From Crambe crambe (lineage: Eukaryota > Porifera > Demospongiae > Poecilosclerida > Crambeidae): a DNA stretch of 64,000 bases. A program made the translations under genes and the position numbers. The notes beneath the pieces were generated by a model. That model worked only from the letters and a program-made list of their open reading frames with translations, was not told the origin of the DNA and made no database searches. The number at the start of each line of letters is the position of its first letter. Position 1 is the stretch's first letter. The stretch covers positions 248,001 to 312,000 of the forward strand of contig OZ004587.1 of the NCBI GenBank assembly GCA_963924555.1, read 5' to 3'. This document shows, in pieces, positions 22,901 to 32,217 of the stretch.

Positions 22901-24138
22901 TCAATATTGTCCAAAACTCGTGACAGTTCATGAATCGGGTTCTCAAACTCTGACTTAAGATCAAGTATACTGCTCACTTCTGACTCAGTGAGAGGTTTGC
23001 ACTTTGAACTACATTTCCATGTATGTGCATGTGGGATATTACTACTCTCAGAAACATTCTCTTCTTGCCTACATATCCCACTTTGGTCTATAGTCAAAAT
23101 ATCAGGTCTTTTTACAAAGAGGTGTGCAGAATCATAGAAGTAGGGCTCACTGTGAGCCGAGTGCAAACCCTCACCAAAGTCTGCCCTTCCTTTGATCTTA
23201 AGTCCATTTATATATCTGACAGCTTTGAGCAAGGCACCAACATATTGCTTGCGTATCTGTATAGCTTTGCATACTACTCTCTGCGCTGCCAGATTAGAAA
23301 TTGCAGTCTTGCGATTGCCTTTCGAAATCTTATTGCATGCACAGGTATGCTCCTTTTCAAAAGTGTCTATTAGGTTAGACAACAATCCAGTATTGCGCAT
23401 CAGATTTTTCTTTATCTTGTGCACATAAAAGAGTTTAGTCAGTGGCTTTGGTTCTGCTAATTCATACTTCCGTCTCTCATTAGCACAAATGTAGCCCCTG
23501 TTCTTAGCATAGTATTGCCTTGCTCTTTTAATAACAGCTTTTGCCTTCTTTGAATATCCAGCTTGAGCAGCAACTTTCCTTGATTCAGAGTTGGATCTAT
23601 AGTAGGCATGATTAGCTGCTTTGATTTTGTCACTGTTATGTTGGTATCTTTTTCTCTTCAGAGAGCAGAGATGGTCTTTATTTTTTTGATAATGAGCATT
23701 CAGTTTAGATTTAATGGAAATTTCATGCTTTTGGTTGTATTCTTTCATTTTATATTTGAGGGCATCCTGATTCTTTTCATAATACTGTTTAGATTTTAAT
23801 TTGATGTCATCTTTGTTCTTTTCATAATATTTGTTGAATTCAGATTTCCTAGCATCTTTGTTCTTTTCATAATGTAGTTTAAATTTAGATTTCATGGCGT
23901 CTTTGTTTTTTTCATAATTTTGCTTAGATCTAGATTTTGCAGCATCTTTGTTCTTTTCATAATTTTGTTTAGACTTAGATTTTATGGCATCTTTGTTCTT
24001 TTCATAATTGTGTTTAGATTTTGATTTCATGGTATCCCTGTGTTTATCATGGTACTGTTTCATTGTGGACTTTTCTGCAGCTTTATTCATTTCATACCTC
24101 TTTTTTCGCTGTGCCCTCTTTTTTTTTGCTGAAGCCAT
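16993..24138 (-). CDS. Helitron-type Rep/helicase polyprotein with two OTU domains
   Basis: Intact 2381-codon frame. Residues 1-220 are very basic with about ten 'YEKNKDxxKSKxK' repeats. Near residue 626 lies 'NGLEVVPIPEELKNL', the DUF6570-type segment usual before Rep. The HUH nuclease (Rep) domain shows 'EYQARGAPHFHVLLW' near residue 1031 and a Tyr motif 'YYVTAYVTK' near 1174. A PIF1-type SF1 helicase follows: Walker A 'GVGGTGKS' near 1488, Walker B 'IIVDEVSMV' near 1574, 'AYAVTIHKCQG' and 'YVALSRVKS' near 1884. Two C-terminal OTU cysteine protease domains carry 'GDGNCMFR' (about 2029) with 'HYEVVL' (about 2152), and 'ADGNCLFR' (about 2253) with 'HFEVV' (about 2375). The protein should nick, replicate and mobilise the element; the OTU domains may remove ubiquitin or process the polyprotein. 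There is no intron, frameshift or stop, so this may be a recent or active copy. Start chosen at the first ATG, which opens the basic region. Confidence 0.93.
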   Translation of the reverse strand: MASAKKKRAQRKKRYEMNKAAEKSTMKQYHDKHRDTMKSKSKHNYEKNKDAIKSKSKQNYEKNKDAAKSRSKQNYEKNKDAMKSKFKLHYEKNKDARKSEFNKYYEKNKDDIKLKSKQYYEKNQDALKYKMKEYNQKHEISIKSKLNAHYQKNKDHLCSLKRKRYQHNSDKIKAANHAYYRSNSESRKVAAQAGYSKKAKAVIKRARQYYAKNRGYICANERRKYELAEPKPLTKLFYVHKIKKNLMRNTGLLSNLIDTFEKEHTCACNKISKGNRKTAISNLAAQRVVCKAIQIRKQYVGALLKAVRYINGLKIKGRADFGEGLHSAHSEPYFYDSAHLFVKRPDILTIDQSGICRQEENVSESSNIPHAHTWKCSSKCKPLTESEVSSILDLKSEFENPIHELSRVLDNIDGSCPNYHYSKAVSGQSRELKGHSLLCYMGTECKSRLRILRSAATHYPILRSLIRAVYVAINSLRSVSKLDEALKSGDFAFLMNNLDGDFDSLLSNDVETTHELTETAHSVLRRRDLELHLQITHAGLIAEYQKAVEDYPQNPCCSCQQLHQRRNVTKVNFSNRLGDTVWPALKQFMLRDNKQAADETHFMCNYCKSSMKHDKMPPRCVLNGLEVVPIPEELKNLDCLSKQFIQRAKSYQTVVRLGTYTNKVPTYNSLQACKGTMFFLPLPLGKTLETLDQVNHPVTSLASPELYIIVNGKPTTNKMVWRSLVNVKDIKGAVEKLRQINWLYKDVDDSSLDTTLKEVVEVVSNASSTMLEKASDNDISGLQCYTIRNLNNKLNTDSDIEQYKLLHVEEEPLDNRQKFLDVMCFPTLFPDGKFGKYHPRSVKISHSEYIKSRLFNKDPRFRKEPRYIFYLLWQKEMREISAGVYNLLKSSKSHSMTVGNLLDKVGANDEHLESNLSTMLQSVRGTKQYWYVRQSDLRCMVREYGSPTLFLTFSCAEYESYDIVSYLRSLNDVSDSYNIGKLCTEDPVSVSRQFSHKFHAFFQKVLIKGEVLGCVDHYFWKKEYQARGAPHFHVLLWIRDAPVIGKDDPDKILAWIQERITCHIAEKESNPELNSLVTRYQMHKCSAYCRRRVKRGSIYTTTCKFNFPREPCENAVLHCVEEKLKKRQKIYQLPRTESETRVNDYNPLLLLLWKANIDIQFVAESSLALSYYVTAYVTKAERSTLQEVWNEVSDNKSVYSRLWSFGVRALRSRECGLYEASDLLIGDHLCEKSTTVKWICVKMPHKRSRRLKNHSVLQEIADNNPESEDIFEDDLFNTHYPKRPADLEDVCLHDFVANYDWYSKDRNGDRIYRRLTKPRLVNHKLYDPNKEEEREDFYYSLVLLFVPFRNEASLLQENEKPEEAFNRLLPSNESCSEYHSRLQKILKAREALKKINDAREANNDNEGTNKEDHDEPELLGQAKSAMLDALHMNAKKPDKLTLQERVMMLNSDQRRIFERVKDHLLHQVQHEADECNCEFEPLCMFISGVGGTGKSFLIEALKQLIDGIWTSDDLTCAVAAPTGLAAFNVGGVTIHRLFQLPIEHEGKEAGYWSLSKASQKIMKTVLRGLKMIIVDEVSMVSSLNLAYMHLRLEELFGGHSWFGGKNVIFVGDLLQLQPVNGSPVFEMISKKSLCHKLGCTTSVNIWKSSIKYDELTFNERQKKDREFSQMLDSVRRGSPTEETLCTLQERVTDRSVPELFRDLKNSDMNPVCLFPTREQCDQVNNEMLGSLDSEIYKISCTDEVDETKSKSKWNKKAAEKLEKLNKDCNNTAGLEAVLKLAVGARVMLRRNIDIETGLVNGAIGTVIAISARCISVQFDHINDPCDIEKVKTKFMVMKNYFVYREQFPLILAYAVTIHKCQGLSLDCAIIDLSSKVFADGMAYVALSRVKSLLGLHLISLNKDSIRVNRKSIMEINRLREMYRKDLPLYDVPAPRTRSKRKLTGTSEQIEPNAKKRRVDNPIKANPINSQLEQRVWPFKFHSVDEQWQRNACASLGLQFERSNGASPGSGSLPLTCPDKNKIKTIVGDGNCMFRSLSYIITGSQAQHERLRTKIIQHMHDIAPLIIGHIRGRSQDRYTTVGEYIQGSGMDKTGVWGTDIELLTLAHLLKTCIFSYDTQRDTWDRFKPSSVDKTVKTDLASNSLYLRHPQAHYEVVLAVEPLINSNPPQPNEPDEKKADHSSSNSIPTGNHIDGNIILQEEWPECRFHSVDEEWQKVACGVLNIPYHCKNGLSRGGANVILTRPDKMQKIIADGNCLFRCLSHIVTGTQRHHVAVRLAIIEHLQRIPGFLGTYGYKSVNDYLNRTNMDKINTWGTDIEMFAFAHLLNTPIYSFVKNLNDWHKYPPSRINLTMYDDVTCDDVTQKAMYIRFHSEHFEVVCSVL

Positions 24139-24886
24139 AGTAATTATTAGTGTAGACAGATGTATAGGTTGTTTTTTTTATTATGTTATTTATCCAATAT
24201 ATATAGAGTAGTAGATAAAATTAATATGCCAATAAAATAATAATTAATAATAATAATATGCTGTATACTGTAGCTGAGTATTACACTACAGCTAGCATTA
24301 AATACAAGTTTACAGAGCTAGCAATTTGCTGTAGCTAACTATTCAGCTAAGTGATAAGAGCTACAAAGGTAGCTGGTTAACACTAAGTAGTTGGCTAGCT
24401 CAGTATAAAGTTGACTTTTAACCAACTTTAATTTTGGTAAGATTTACCTAGGTATTTAGCTAGCTAGTTAGTTAGCTAGCAAAAATAGCTATAACAATAG
24501 CTAATAAAAGAATAACAATAACTTATCTCGAGGACTTTGAAGAATAGCAAGTAGCTAGTTTAGCTCAGACGGTATCGATCCGGACGGTAGATTTTAGTCA
24601 TGGTAACTGTACGTACGCATGCGCAATCTATTTAAGTTTAATGGCTGATTAGCTGTATAACTGTACTAAGGAAGCGGCTTTTTTTTCTGAGTGAACTAGA
24701 GGCTAAACTGATGGGATGTGGACCTGGTCCGAGTAAAATGGTACAAATTCATATATAGAAGATGGCCAAAGCGCGGCCCAATTTTACTCCAGATCGTGCC
24801 ATTATGAAGAATATGATGATGATTAAGAACCTGAAGAATAAGAAATCATGAAAAAGTGCGCTACTACTGTTTCTCCGTGTTGAGTA
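24139..24886. other. 5' flank of the Helitron-type gene; no other gene
   Basis: AT-rich DNA upstream of the giant ORF on its strand, with 'tagctagc' runs and no recognised frame. It should hold the element's promoter and 5' end. Confidence 0.5.
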
Positions 24887-25054
24887 TTTCAGCCTCCAAA
24901 ATTCTCCTGCATGATAAGAATGTGCATAAAAGACAGGGTGAGCAGTTATAGCAGCTACAACTTACTGTTTTCTGAGAAAATCCAACTTCATTTTGTATTA
25001 GTCCTATGGAGGGTCATAGGTCATCCCTACATAGAGAGCGCTACCGCGCTCTCT
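24887..25054. repeat. Right arm of the inverted repeat and terminal hairpin
   Basis: 24887-25014 pairs with 16273-16392. 25033-25054 is a hairpin with a 9-bp stem and a TACC loop, directly followed by the first unit of the W array at 25057. Confidence 0.72.
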
Positions 25055-25056
25055 GA

Positions 25057-27481
25057 TTGCAGCGAGCGAGCGAAGCGAGTGAGCTGACTCTCAGGTCATG
25101 ACTCATTGAAATTTTAAATATATATATATATATATCTAGGTCTACACTCCAAAATGCCTCGGGCGTACGTACGTACGTACGTGTCGTGCAATAGTAGCGC
25201 CCTGCGCGTACATTTATGCGCATGCTCCAATTGTAATTGCTTGATTGATTTCTACATCGCTTTGTTTATAGCGTGGTGGATAGCTAGGCTTATCTAAGTG
25301 GATTGTAGGCACTAGACATATCTAAGTGCTTTGTGGTAAGTATTTAGCTTTCTATACATGCAGCTGCCTGCCACTCCACTTACATAACTCAACAGCAAGG
25401 CATAAATCTCAACATCTCTACAGCCTTTTGGGCAGCAGGCACAAGAGGCTTATCTAAGCGGCTTGTATGCACTAGGCTTATCTAAGTGCTTTGAGGTAAG
25501 CATGTATGCAGCTGCCTGCCACCATTACATGACTCTTAGCAATATCAAGCACTGAAGCCTATCAGCTACTTTAATTGCTCACTTGCTCACTGTCAAATGC
25601 TGCACATTGCTACAGATACTCAACAGCAAATGAAAATCGTTGAAGAATACTTGCTTGCTCGCTCGCTGTCAACTGAATGTTGAACATTGCCCTAGTTGCA
25701 GCGAGCGAGCGAAGCGAGTGAGCTGACTCTCAGGTCATGACTCATTGAAATTTTAAATATATATATATATATCTAGGTCTACACTCCAAAATGCCCCAGG
25801 CGTACGTACGTACGTACGTACGTACGTGTCGTGCAATAGTAGCGCCCCTGCGCGTGCATTTATGCGCATGCTCCAGTTGCAATTGCTTGATTGATTTCTA
25901 CATCGCTTTGTATATAGCATGGTGGATAGTAGGGCTAGGCTTATCTAAGTGGATTGTAGGCACTAGACATATCCAAGTGCTTTGTGGTAAGTACTTAGCT
26001 TTCTATGCATGCAGCTGCCTGCCACTTAGCTACATAACACAACAGCAAAGCACAAATGAACTATCAGCTCAACATTTCTACAGCCTTTTGGGCAGCAGGC
26101 ACAAGACTGACAAGAGGCTTATCTAAGCGGCTTGTAGGCACTAGGCTTATCTAAGTGCTTTGAGGTAAGCATGTATGCAGCTGCCTGCCACCACTTACAT
26201 GACTCTTAACAATATCAACCACTGAAGCCTATCAGCTACTTTAATTGCTCACTATCAAATGCTCGCTCGCTCGCTGTCAACTGAATGTTGAACATTGCCC
26301 TAGTTGCAGCGAGCGAGCGAAGCGAGTGAGCTGACTCTCAGGTCATGACTCATTGAAATTTTAAATATATATATATATATATCTAGGTCTACACTCCAAA
26401 ATGCCCCAGGCGTACGTACGTACGTACGTACGTACGTACGTGTCGTGCAATAGTAGCGCCCCTGCGCGTGCATTTATGCGCATGCTCCAGTTGCAATTGC
26501 TTGATTGATTTCTACATCGCTTTGTATATAGCATGGTGGATAGTGCTTTGTGGTAAGTACTTAGCTTTCTATGCATGCAGCCGCCTGCCACTTAGCTACA
26601 TAACACAACAGCAAAGCAAGCTCAACATTTCTACAGCCTTTTGGGCAGCAGGCACAAGAGGCTTATCTGAGCAGCTTGTAGGCACTAGGCTTATCTAAGT
26701 GCTTTGAGGTAAGCATGTATGCAGCTGCCTGCCACCACTTACATGACTCTTAGCAATATCAAGCACTGAAGCCTATCAGCTACTTTAATTGCTCACTGTC
26801 AAATGCTGCACATTGCTATAGATACTCAACAGCAAATGAAAATCGTTGAAGAATACTTGCTTGCTCGCTCGCTGTCAACTGAATGTTGAACATTGCCCTA
26901 GTATATATCTAGGTCTACACTCCAAAATGCCCCAGGCGTACGTACGTACGTACGTACGTACGTGTCGTGCAATAGTAGCGCCCCTGCGCGTGCATTTATG
27001 CGCATGCTCCAGTTGCAATTGCTTGATTGATTTCTACATCGCTTTGTATATAGCATGGTGGATAGTAGGGCTAGGCTTATCTAAGTGGATTGTAGGCACT
27101 AGACATATCCAAGTGCTTTGTGGTAAGTACTTAGCTTTCTATGCATGCAGCTGCCTGCCACTTAGCTACATAACACAACAGCAAAGCAAGCTCAACATTT
27201 CTACAGCCTTTTGGGCAGCAGGCACAAGAGGCTTATCTAAGCAGCTTGTAGGCACTAGGCTTATCTAAGTGCTTTGAGGTAAGCATGTATGCAGCTGCCT
27301 GCCACCACTTACATGACTATTAGCAATATCAAGCACTGAAGCCTATCAGCTACTTTAATTGCTCACTGTCAAATGCTGCACATTGCTATAGATACTCAAC
27401 AGCAAATGAAAATCGTTGAAGAATACTTGCTTGCTCGCTCGCTGTCAACTGAATGTTGAACATTGCCCTAGTATATATATC
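25057..27481. repeat. ~600-bp tandem repeat array W (four units)
   Basis: Units 25057-25695, 25696-26303, 26304-26900 and 26901-27480. The first three open with the 'ttgcagcgagcgagcgaagc' header; the fourth begins at 'tatatctaggtctacactcc'. Each has a (cgta)n microsatellite of varying length near its start and blocks such as 'gcttatctaagtgctttgag'. Frames of 60-140 codons read through the units but show no codon conservation beyond DNA identity. A fifth unit, 33945-34490, is split off by two P-like insertions. A diverged relative lies at 14412. Confidence 0.9.
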
Positions 27482-28188
27482 CATAGATACTATAGACTAC
27501 GTACACGGGATAGGAAACTAGATCACGTGCGCCATAGCCACAATAGGAAATGACAATCCCACTCCGTGTCCACCGTTTCGAGCAGGAAGAGGAGGCTCCT
27601 ATTCGCCGTATGCGGGATGTGCGTTACCTTATAGTCGCATTAATAAGATGAAAACAGTAAGTATCCTAGCTGAAAGGCTACTAATGCAAAAATTAAAACT
27701 GTAGGAGAGATATAAATGAAATTTAGGCCTATAATAGCTAGAAATACCATGGAAACCACTTTTGTGGAACCATAAGTAATCACAGTCTAGCCATACGTAG
27801 CTGTTAAAGCAATAAGCCACTCATATTAACTTAGTTCTATGCGTTAGTATCATTTCTAGGATAAAAATACGTTAGTTAATGATGATACAGTCACTGTATC
27901 TCCCTGAACACTCCAAAGTTTGTGGGACACCATGAAGGATATATTCAGAAATGAAGTTATCTCCTGGTTATCATGACTTCCTTAAGAGCATAATAAATGA
28001 GGTTATACTGGTTTTATGTGCATGTTACTTCTATTTTGGTAGAAATGAGGCATATAGCTATTGCATGTCTTTCTTTGTTGCATGGTAATAAGTCTTTGAA
28101 ATGTATCTTATACTTATACTGGCATATAGAGTAGGGAGAATACTCAAATTAGCTACATAGTATGATGTTCTACTTATTCTTTAAAGGC

Positions 28189-30917
28189 ATGAGTCGGCGA
28201 AAGCTTCGATTTTATACCCCAAAAAACTGGGAGAGAAAATTGCAGCAGCAAAGACTTCTCATAAAAATTCCTCGAAAAGTAGCAGACAGAGCATTACTCT
28301 TTAATCAGATGAAGAGTGTTGAACTTGAAGGATGGACCAAATTATATGTCTCCTCCACAGGGTCAATTGCAAGGATATGCAAATATGACCATTCCACAAT
28401 TCCTTCAAAAGTATTAATCATGGTGGATGTTGAGGACAATGCATGCAAAGTGTATGCAGGATCCAAAGCTGTTCCTCTTTATGATAAAGCAGTGTCTAGT
28501 ATATCAGAGTTACTTTTTATTCTAGAGCAGTTGAACACATATAGTATTTGTCCAGCAATTGATGATCCGAAGTTTAAACCTTTAATCGAGAAGCACGGTG
28601 GATTGTTCTATGACTGTCATGGTAAGAAAGTAGCTATAGAGATTATATAGTCATAGATCATTGTATACAATCAGTTACTTAATCTATCTTCTAATAAGGT
28701 AATATGATTGCTCAAGTGGACGACAAGACCATACGACATGTGAATTGTTCCATGTTGGTAAAGCCAGATGGAATCTGTGAACAGTGCAAGCTTTACAAGA
28801 AGAACTCTCTGTTACGTCAACTTAATCGTTTATTGAAAGATAACAAGGAAAATGATTTATGCTCTGCAAGTAGCCATGTTAATTATCGATTTCTTACTGG
28901 CATTCAAAAGAATGAGCGCCTTAAGGCACTGCACTCTGAGCTTCGTGCAAAATGTAGGCAGTTGCATTCACTTGAAAAAAAGATACAGCAGTTACATGAG
29001 AAGGAAGCAGTGACTTTGGATGATGATAGTGATTGTGACATGCGTGCCTTGGTGGAGAAATACTCATCTATCGTGATGAGCTCACAACCTGAAAACTCTA
29101 ATAGGTCATTTCAATACTTGTTTTGGAAGCAGCAACTAGATGCTATCACTAAATCAGATGCACGATCTATTCGATGGCATCCTCTGATAATTAAGTGGTG
29201 CCTTTACCTACACCACAGATCGAGTGGTGCTTATAAAACATTACGGGAATCAGGACTTCTTTCTTTACCATCTGGCAGAATACTTCGTGACTATCGCCAT
29301 TTTGCTCCAGCTAAATCTGGATTCAGCACTGCATATGACCAGCAACTTCTCGATCTTGCTACAAAGACCAATTTTGAAATGGCAAAGAACATAGCGATCT
29401 TGATTGATGAAATGTACGTGAAGGAGGGATTGGTGTACAATAAAACTTCAGGGGCTCTTACAGGATTTGTTGAATTGGGTGACATTGATTCTCACCTTAA
29501 TGAATATAAGCGTTCCATATATGAGCCAAAGAAACAAAAATCTTTAGCTAAAACCATAGTTGTCTTCATGGTTCGAGGAGTGGTGACCAGCTTGATCTTC
29601 CCATATACTATTTTCCCTGTGAGCTCGTTGAAGGGCTATAACTTATTTCCTCTGGTTTGGGAAGTTATTGGACGACTTACTCGTCACGACTTCAGGGTTT
29701 GGGCAATTATTTGTGATGGAGCCTCTAATAATCGAAAAATGTTCCGCATGCATAGTTCAACAGGAGATGAAAATATTTTCAAAACCACTAATGTTTACAG
29801 TGAAGATCAGTATCCTATATATTTTATATGTGATCCTCCACATTTATTGAAAACCATTCGAAATTGTTTTGCAAGTTCAACCCGAAATTTATGGGTAAGT
29901 TCATTCTGTGTGTCAATTTATGACCACCTTTTATATTCTTTTTATTTTAAAGTGTAAAGGCAGGGACATTAAATGGAGCCATATTATCAGACTCTACTAT
30001 CAGAATGCTGGTGCAGCCACTGGTTTGTGCTTGATACCGAAATTGAAATATGAACATGTATATTTAACATCACGGTCTAAAATGCGTGTGGATCTTGCTG
30101 CACAGGTTAGACTGAGTTGATGATCATGCATATTAGCTATAGGCATAAGAAACTTTTTTCAGGTCTTGAGTGAAAGTGTATCACTAGCACTTCATCTAAC
30201 TGGAGGAGAACAAGCTCATGAAACTGCTAACTTCATTAACAAAATAGACAAATTTTTTGATTCTCTCAATGTTACATCATTTGATGAGGGAAGGCTGAAG
30301 AGAAAGCCTTTTTTACAGCCTTACAGAAGTTCAACTGATTTTCGATTGAAGGTATGATGTAACGAGCTGCTATGTATGCATGCTGTTATTTATATACATT
30401 ATAGTTTCTTAAAGATGAATTTTTGGGATATCTGGATGCATGGGAAGTGAGTGTCAAGAATAGGGAAGGCTTCACTGATGTTGAACGAAGAAACATGATG
30501 TTAAGCAGGGAAACTTTGACTGGGATCAAAATTACAAGTATGCTCTATAGTATTTTTTTCTACCACAATCTATATATATTAAACATGATAACTGTAGTTT
30601 CTTCATTCCTGGAGTTTGTGCCATCAATTTTGAAAGTGCCAGGGGTGACTGTCTTTTTGAGTGTAAAACTTAATCAAGATCCACTTGAGAAGTTTTTTGG
30701 CTGCATTAGACAACATGGTCGAGTTAATGATAACCCTACAGTGCTTCAGGCAATGACAGCCACACAAACTTTGCGAGTAGCTAACTCCCTAAGATTTGCA
30801 ACAATCACTGGCAATTGCAGAGGAGCTAGCAAGAAGGAAAGAGTTGATGACAATGATGATACATGTAAGCTCCCAAAGCGAAAACAATCACGGAAAAAGA
30901 AACCCAAGAAACATTGA
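28189..30917 (+). CDS. P-element-type transposase (6-exon model, no THAP domain seen)
   Basis: Model exons 28189-28621, 28699-29894, 29953-30105, 30163-30351, 30405-30537 and 30598-30917 join in frame with GT-AG borders to give about 807 aa starting MSRRKLRFYTPKNW. An acceptor-like 'ttctttaaag' just before the ATG allows an upstream 5' exon. The N-terminal third ends with a Cys cluster ('HVNCSMLV', 'GICEQCKLY') and then a coiled coil rich in Leu/Gln/Glu. The RNase H-like catalytic core shows 'AILIDEMYVKEG' with 'GALTGFVELG' (about 29400-29480), 'AIICDGASNNRKMF' (about 29705-29745), 'ICDPPHLLKTIRN', and in the last exon 'LNQDPLEKFFGCIRQHG'. The D of DEM, the D of CDG and the E of QDPLE correspond by position to the P/THAP9 triad. 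The C-terminus is basic. It should catalyse cut-and-paste transposition of this element and of relatives with the same TIR. The missing THAP zinc finger is odd for the family. Confidence 0.87.
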
Positions 30918-31007
30918 GAATTATAATTCCCCATGCATATCTGCTATTGTATTCACTGAACATAAAATATAATTGACTGATTAAGGAGTGAGGTATATAT
31001 AAACTAT

Positions 31008-32037
31008 TCAGATACTTTTTCTTAGAGGCTTTGATTTTGATGTGTTCTTCTTGCTGACTTGTTTATAAGTTTCCATAACTGATTTAGTGAAAGAAAATCC
31101 ACGAATTGTTACATACTTAGCTACTATCAAACTTAAAATCACTCCTTTCTTATCTTCATCTATCATTCCTGCTGCAGAGCACCAGTTAAATAAAACATCT
31201 GAATCACCTAGAATGCTGTCATGTATTTCTTTCTTATCAAACTCATTTGTAGTTGAATGGCAGCGAATACAATACTCGATGGCACTAAGAGTTTGGCAAA
31301 AGCCGTCAGTAATATGAATAAGCCCACCTCTATCAACACAGCACACCCATTCATTTGAAGATGACATAGGAGAAGCTTCATCTTTGATCAGATATTTTGT
31401 GCTAGCTGACATGCTCTGATCCTTGGATATTGATTGAATGATATAGCCACCTATGTAGCGGATAGCATTGATCTCTTCATATGAAAGATCGCTAGGAATG
31501 GTACCAACATCCTTTATTATTGGTAGAATAGAATCTATCAATAACTTCAAATAAATAGATGATAAATACTGATACAAAGCTGGATCAGCGTTTAATTTTT
31601 GACTAGTTAAAAACTCTTCCCATTTCTCTTTGAAATCTTGTGCACTTCGTATCTGGTGAAATGACACCCAGAGTTTCTCCCTCTTAATTTTTTTGGTACG
31701 TTCTGATTGTGCACCATCAATTATTCTCTTTAGTGATGAATACAGCCAGTTAGAAAAATTTACAGTGCCTTTCTCAACTGCACAAAGCTGACTTAGAAGT
31801 CTCTCCAAAATTTCCTTTAAAGTTTTTGATTTCTTTGGACAAGCACAAAACTCTTCATCTTTTAGGATACTGTCACAAGCTTCTTTGAAAAATTGAATGG
31901 AAATCATATCTAAAAAAAATTATTGTTACAGCACTGTTTTCTTTATCATAGCTAGTTTCATATCTTAAGCTGTAATAATGCATAATGCAGTAGCTAGCTA
32001 GTAATGATAATATACCATTTTGAAGAGGAGACTCCAT
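31008..32037 (-). CDS. Convergent second gene of the P-like element ('RYIGGYI-DRGGLIHI' protein)
   Basis: Two-exon model: 32016-32037 (start, peptide MESPLQN) and 31008-31909, phase 1 and in frame, 307 aa. The acceptor is 'aattttttttag'. Visible blocks are 'EKLWVSFHQIRSAQDFKEKW', 'NAIRYIGGYIIQSI', 'EWVCCVDRGGLIHITDGF' and 'AIEYCIRCH'. The pattern 'ALRY.AGYV...DRGGL' occurs in many uncharacterised invertebrate mobile-element ORFs. The sister element at 32218-33944 keeps the same gene on the same strand relative to its ends, which argues that it belongs to the family rather than being a chance insertion. Function is unknown; a partner or accessory factor for the transposase is inference. Confidence 0.75.
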
Positions 32038-32217
32038 CCCTAGCCTTAGCCGCCGATTCGAGCTAGCTTTAGTTTGCTACTATTAAACTTTCTGTCGTCA
32101 AGAGAGACTCTCGTACGGCGAGGGTTAATTATGATATTACCCGTAGGACACGGAGTGCAGGGGTTAATGGGCTAGTTTCCTATCCCGTGTACGTAGTCTA
32201 TAGTATCTATGATATAT

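Larger units (their letters stand above)
15880..25054 (-). mobile_element. Helitron/Helentron-type element with inverted ends (limits inferred)
   Basis: The large Rep/helicase ORF is bracketed by imperfect inverted repeats of about 120 bp (16273-16392 against 24887-25014, including 'gaaaatccaacttcatttt' and 'cctatggagggtca'). Outside these lie hairpins at 15880-15902 (10-bp stem) and 25033-25054 (9-bp stem, 'agagagcgc' against 'gcgctctct'). Classical Helitrons lack TIRs but Helentron/Helitron2 elements carry short inverted ends and hairpins, so that class is likely. Exact termini and the target site are not established. Confidence 0.6.
27482..32211. mobile_element. P-like DNA transposon with two convergent genes, 4730 bp
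   Basis: Terminal inverted repeats read CATAGATACTATAGACTACG from both ends and go on through an inner 'ACACGGGATAGGAAACTAG'. A 7-bp target duplication 'atatatc' lies before 27482 and after 32211, where its last base is now shared with the next element. Inside are a plus-strand P-type transposase gene (28189-30917) and a minus-strand gene (31008-32037), which converge with about 90 bp between stop codons. Both can be spliced in frame and neither shows a broken frame. Confidence 0.88.

Noticed and set aside
26846..27268. 140-codon plus frame and its relatives across W units
   Set aside because: The frame is carried along with repeat identity, includes the (cgta)n tract and differs in length between units.
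25057..27481. Possible CRISPR array
   Set aside because: Units are about 600 bp with no short spaced repeats, in a genome with introns and animal-type proteins.
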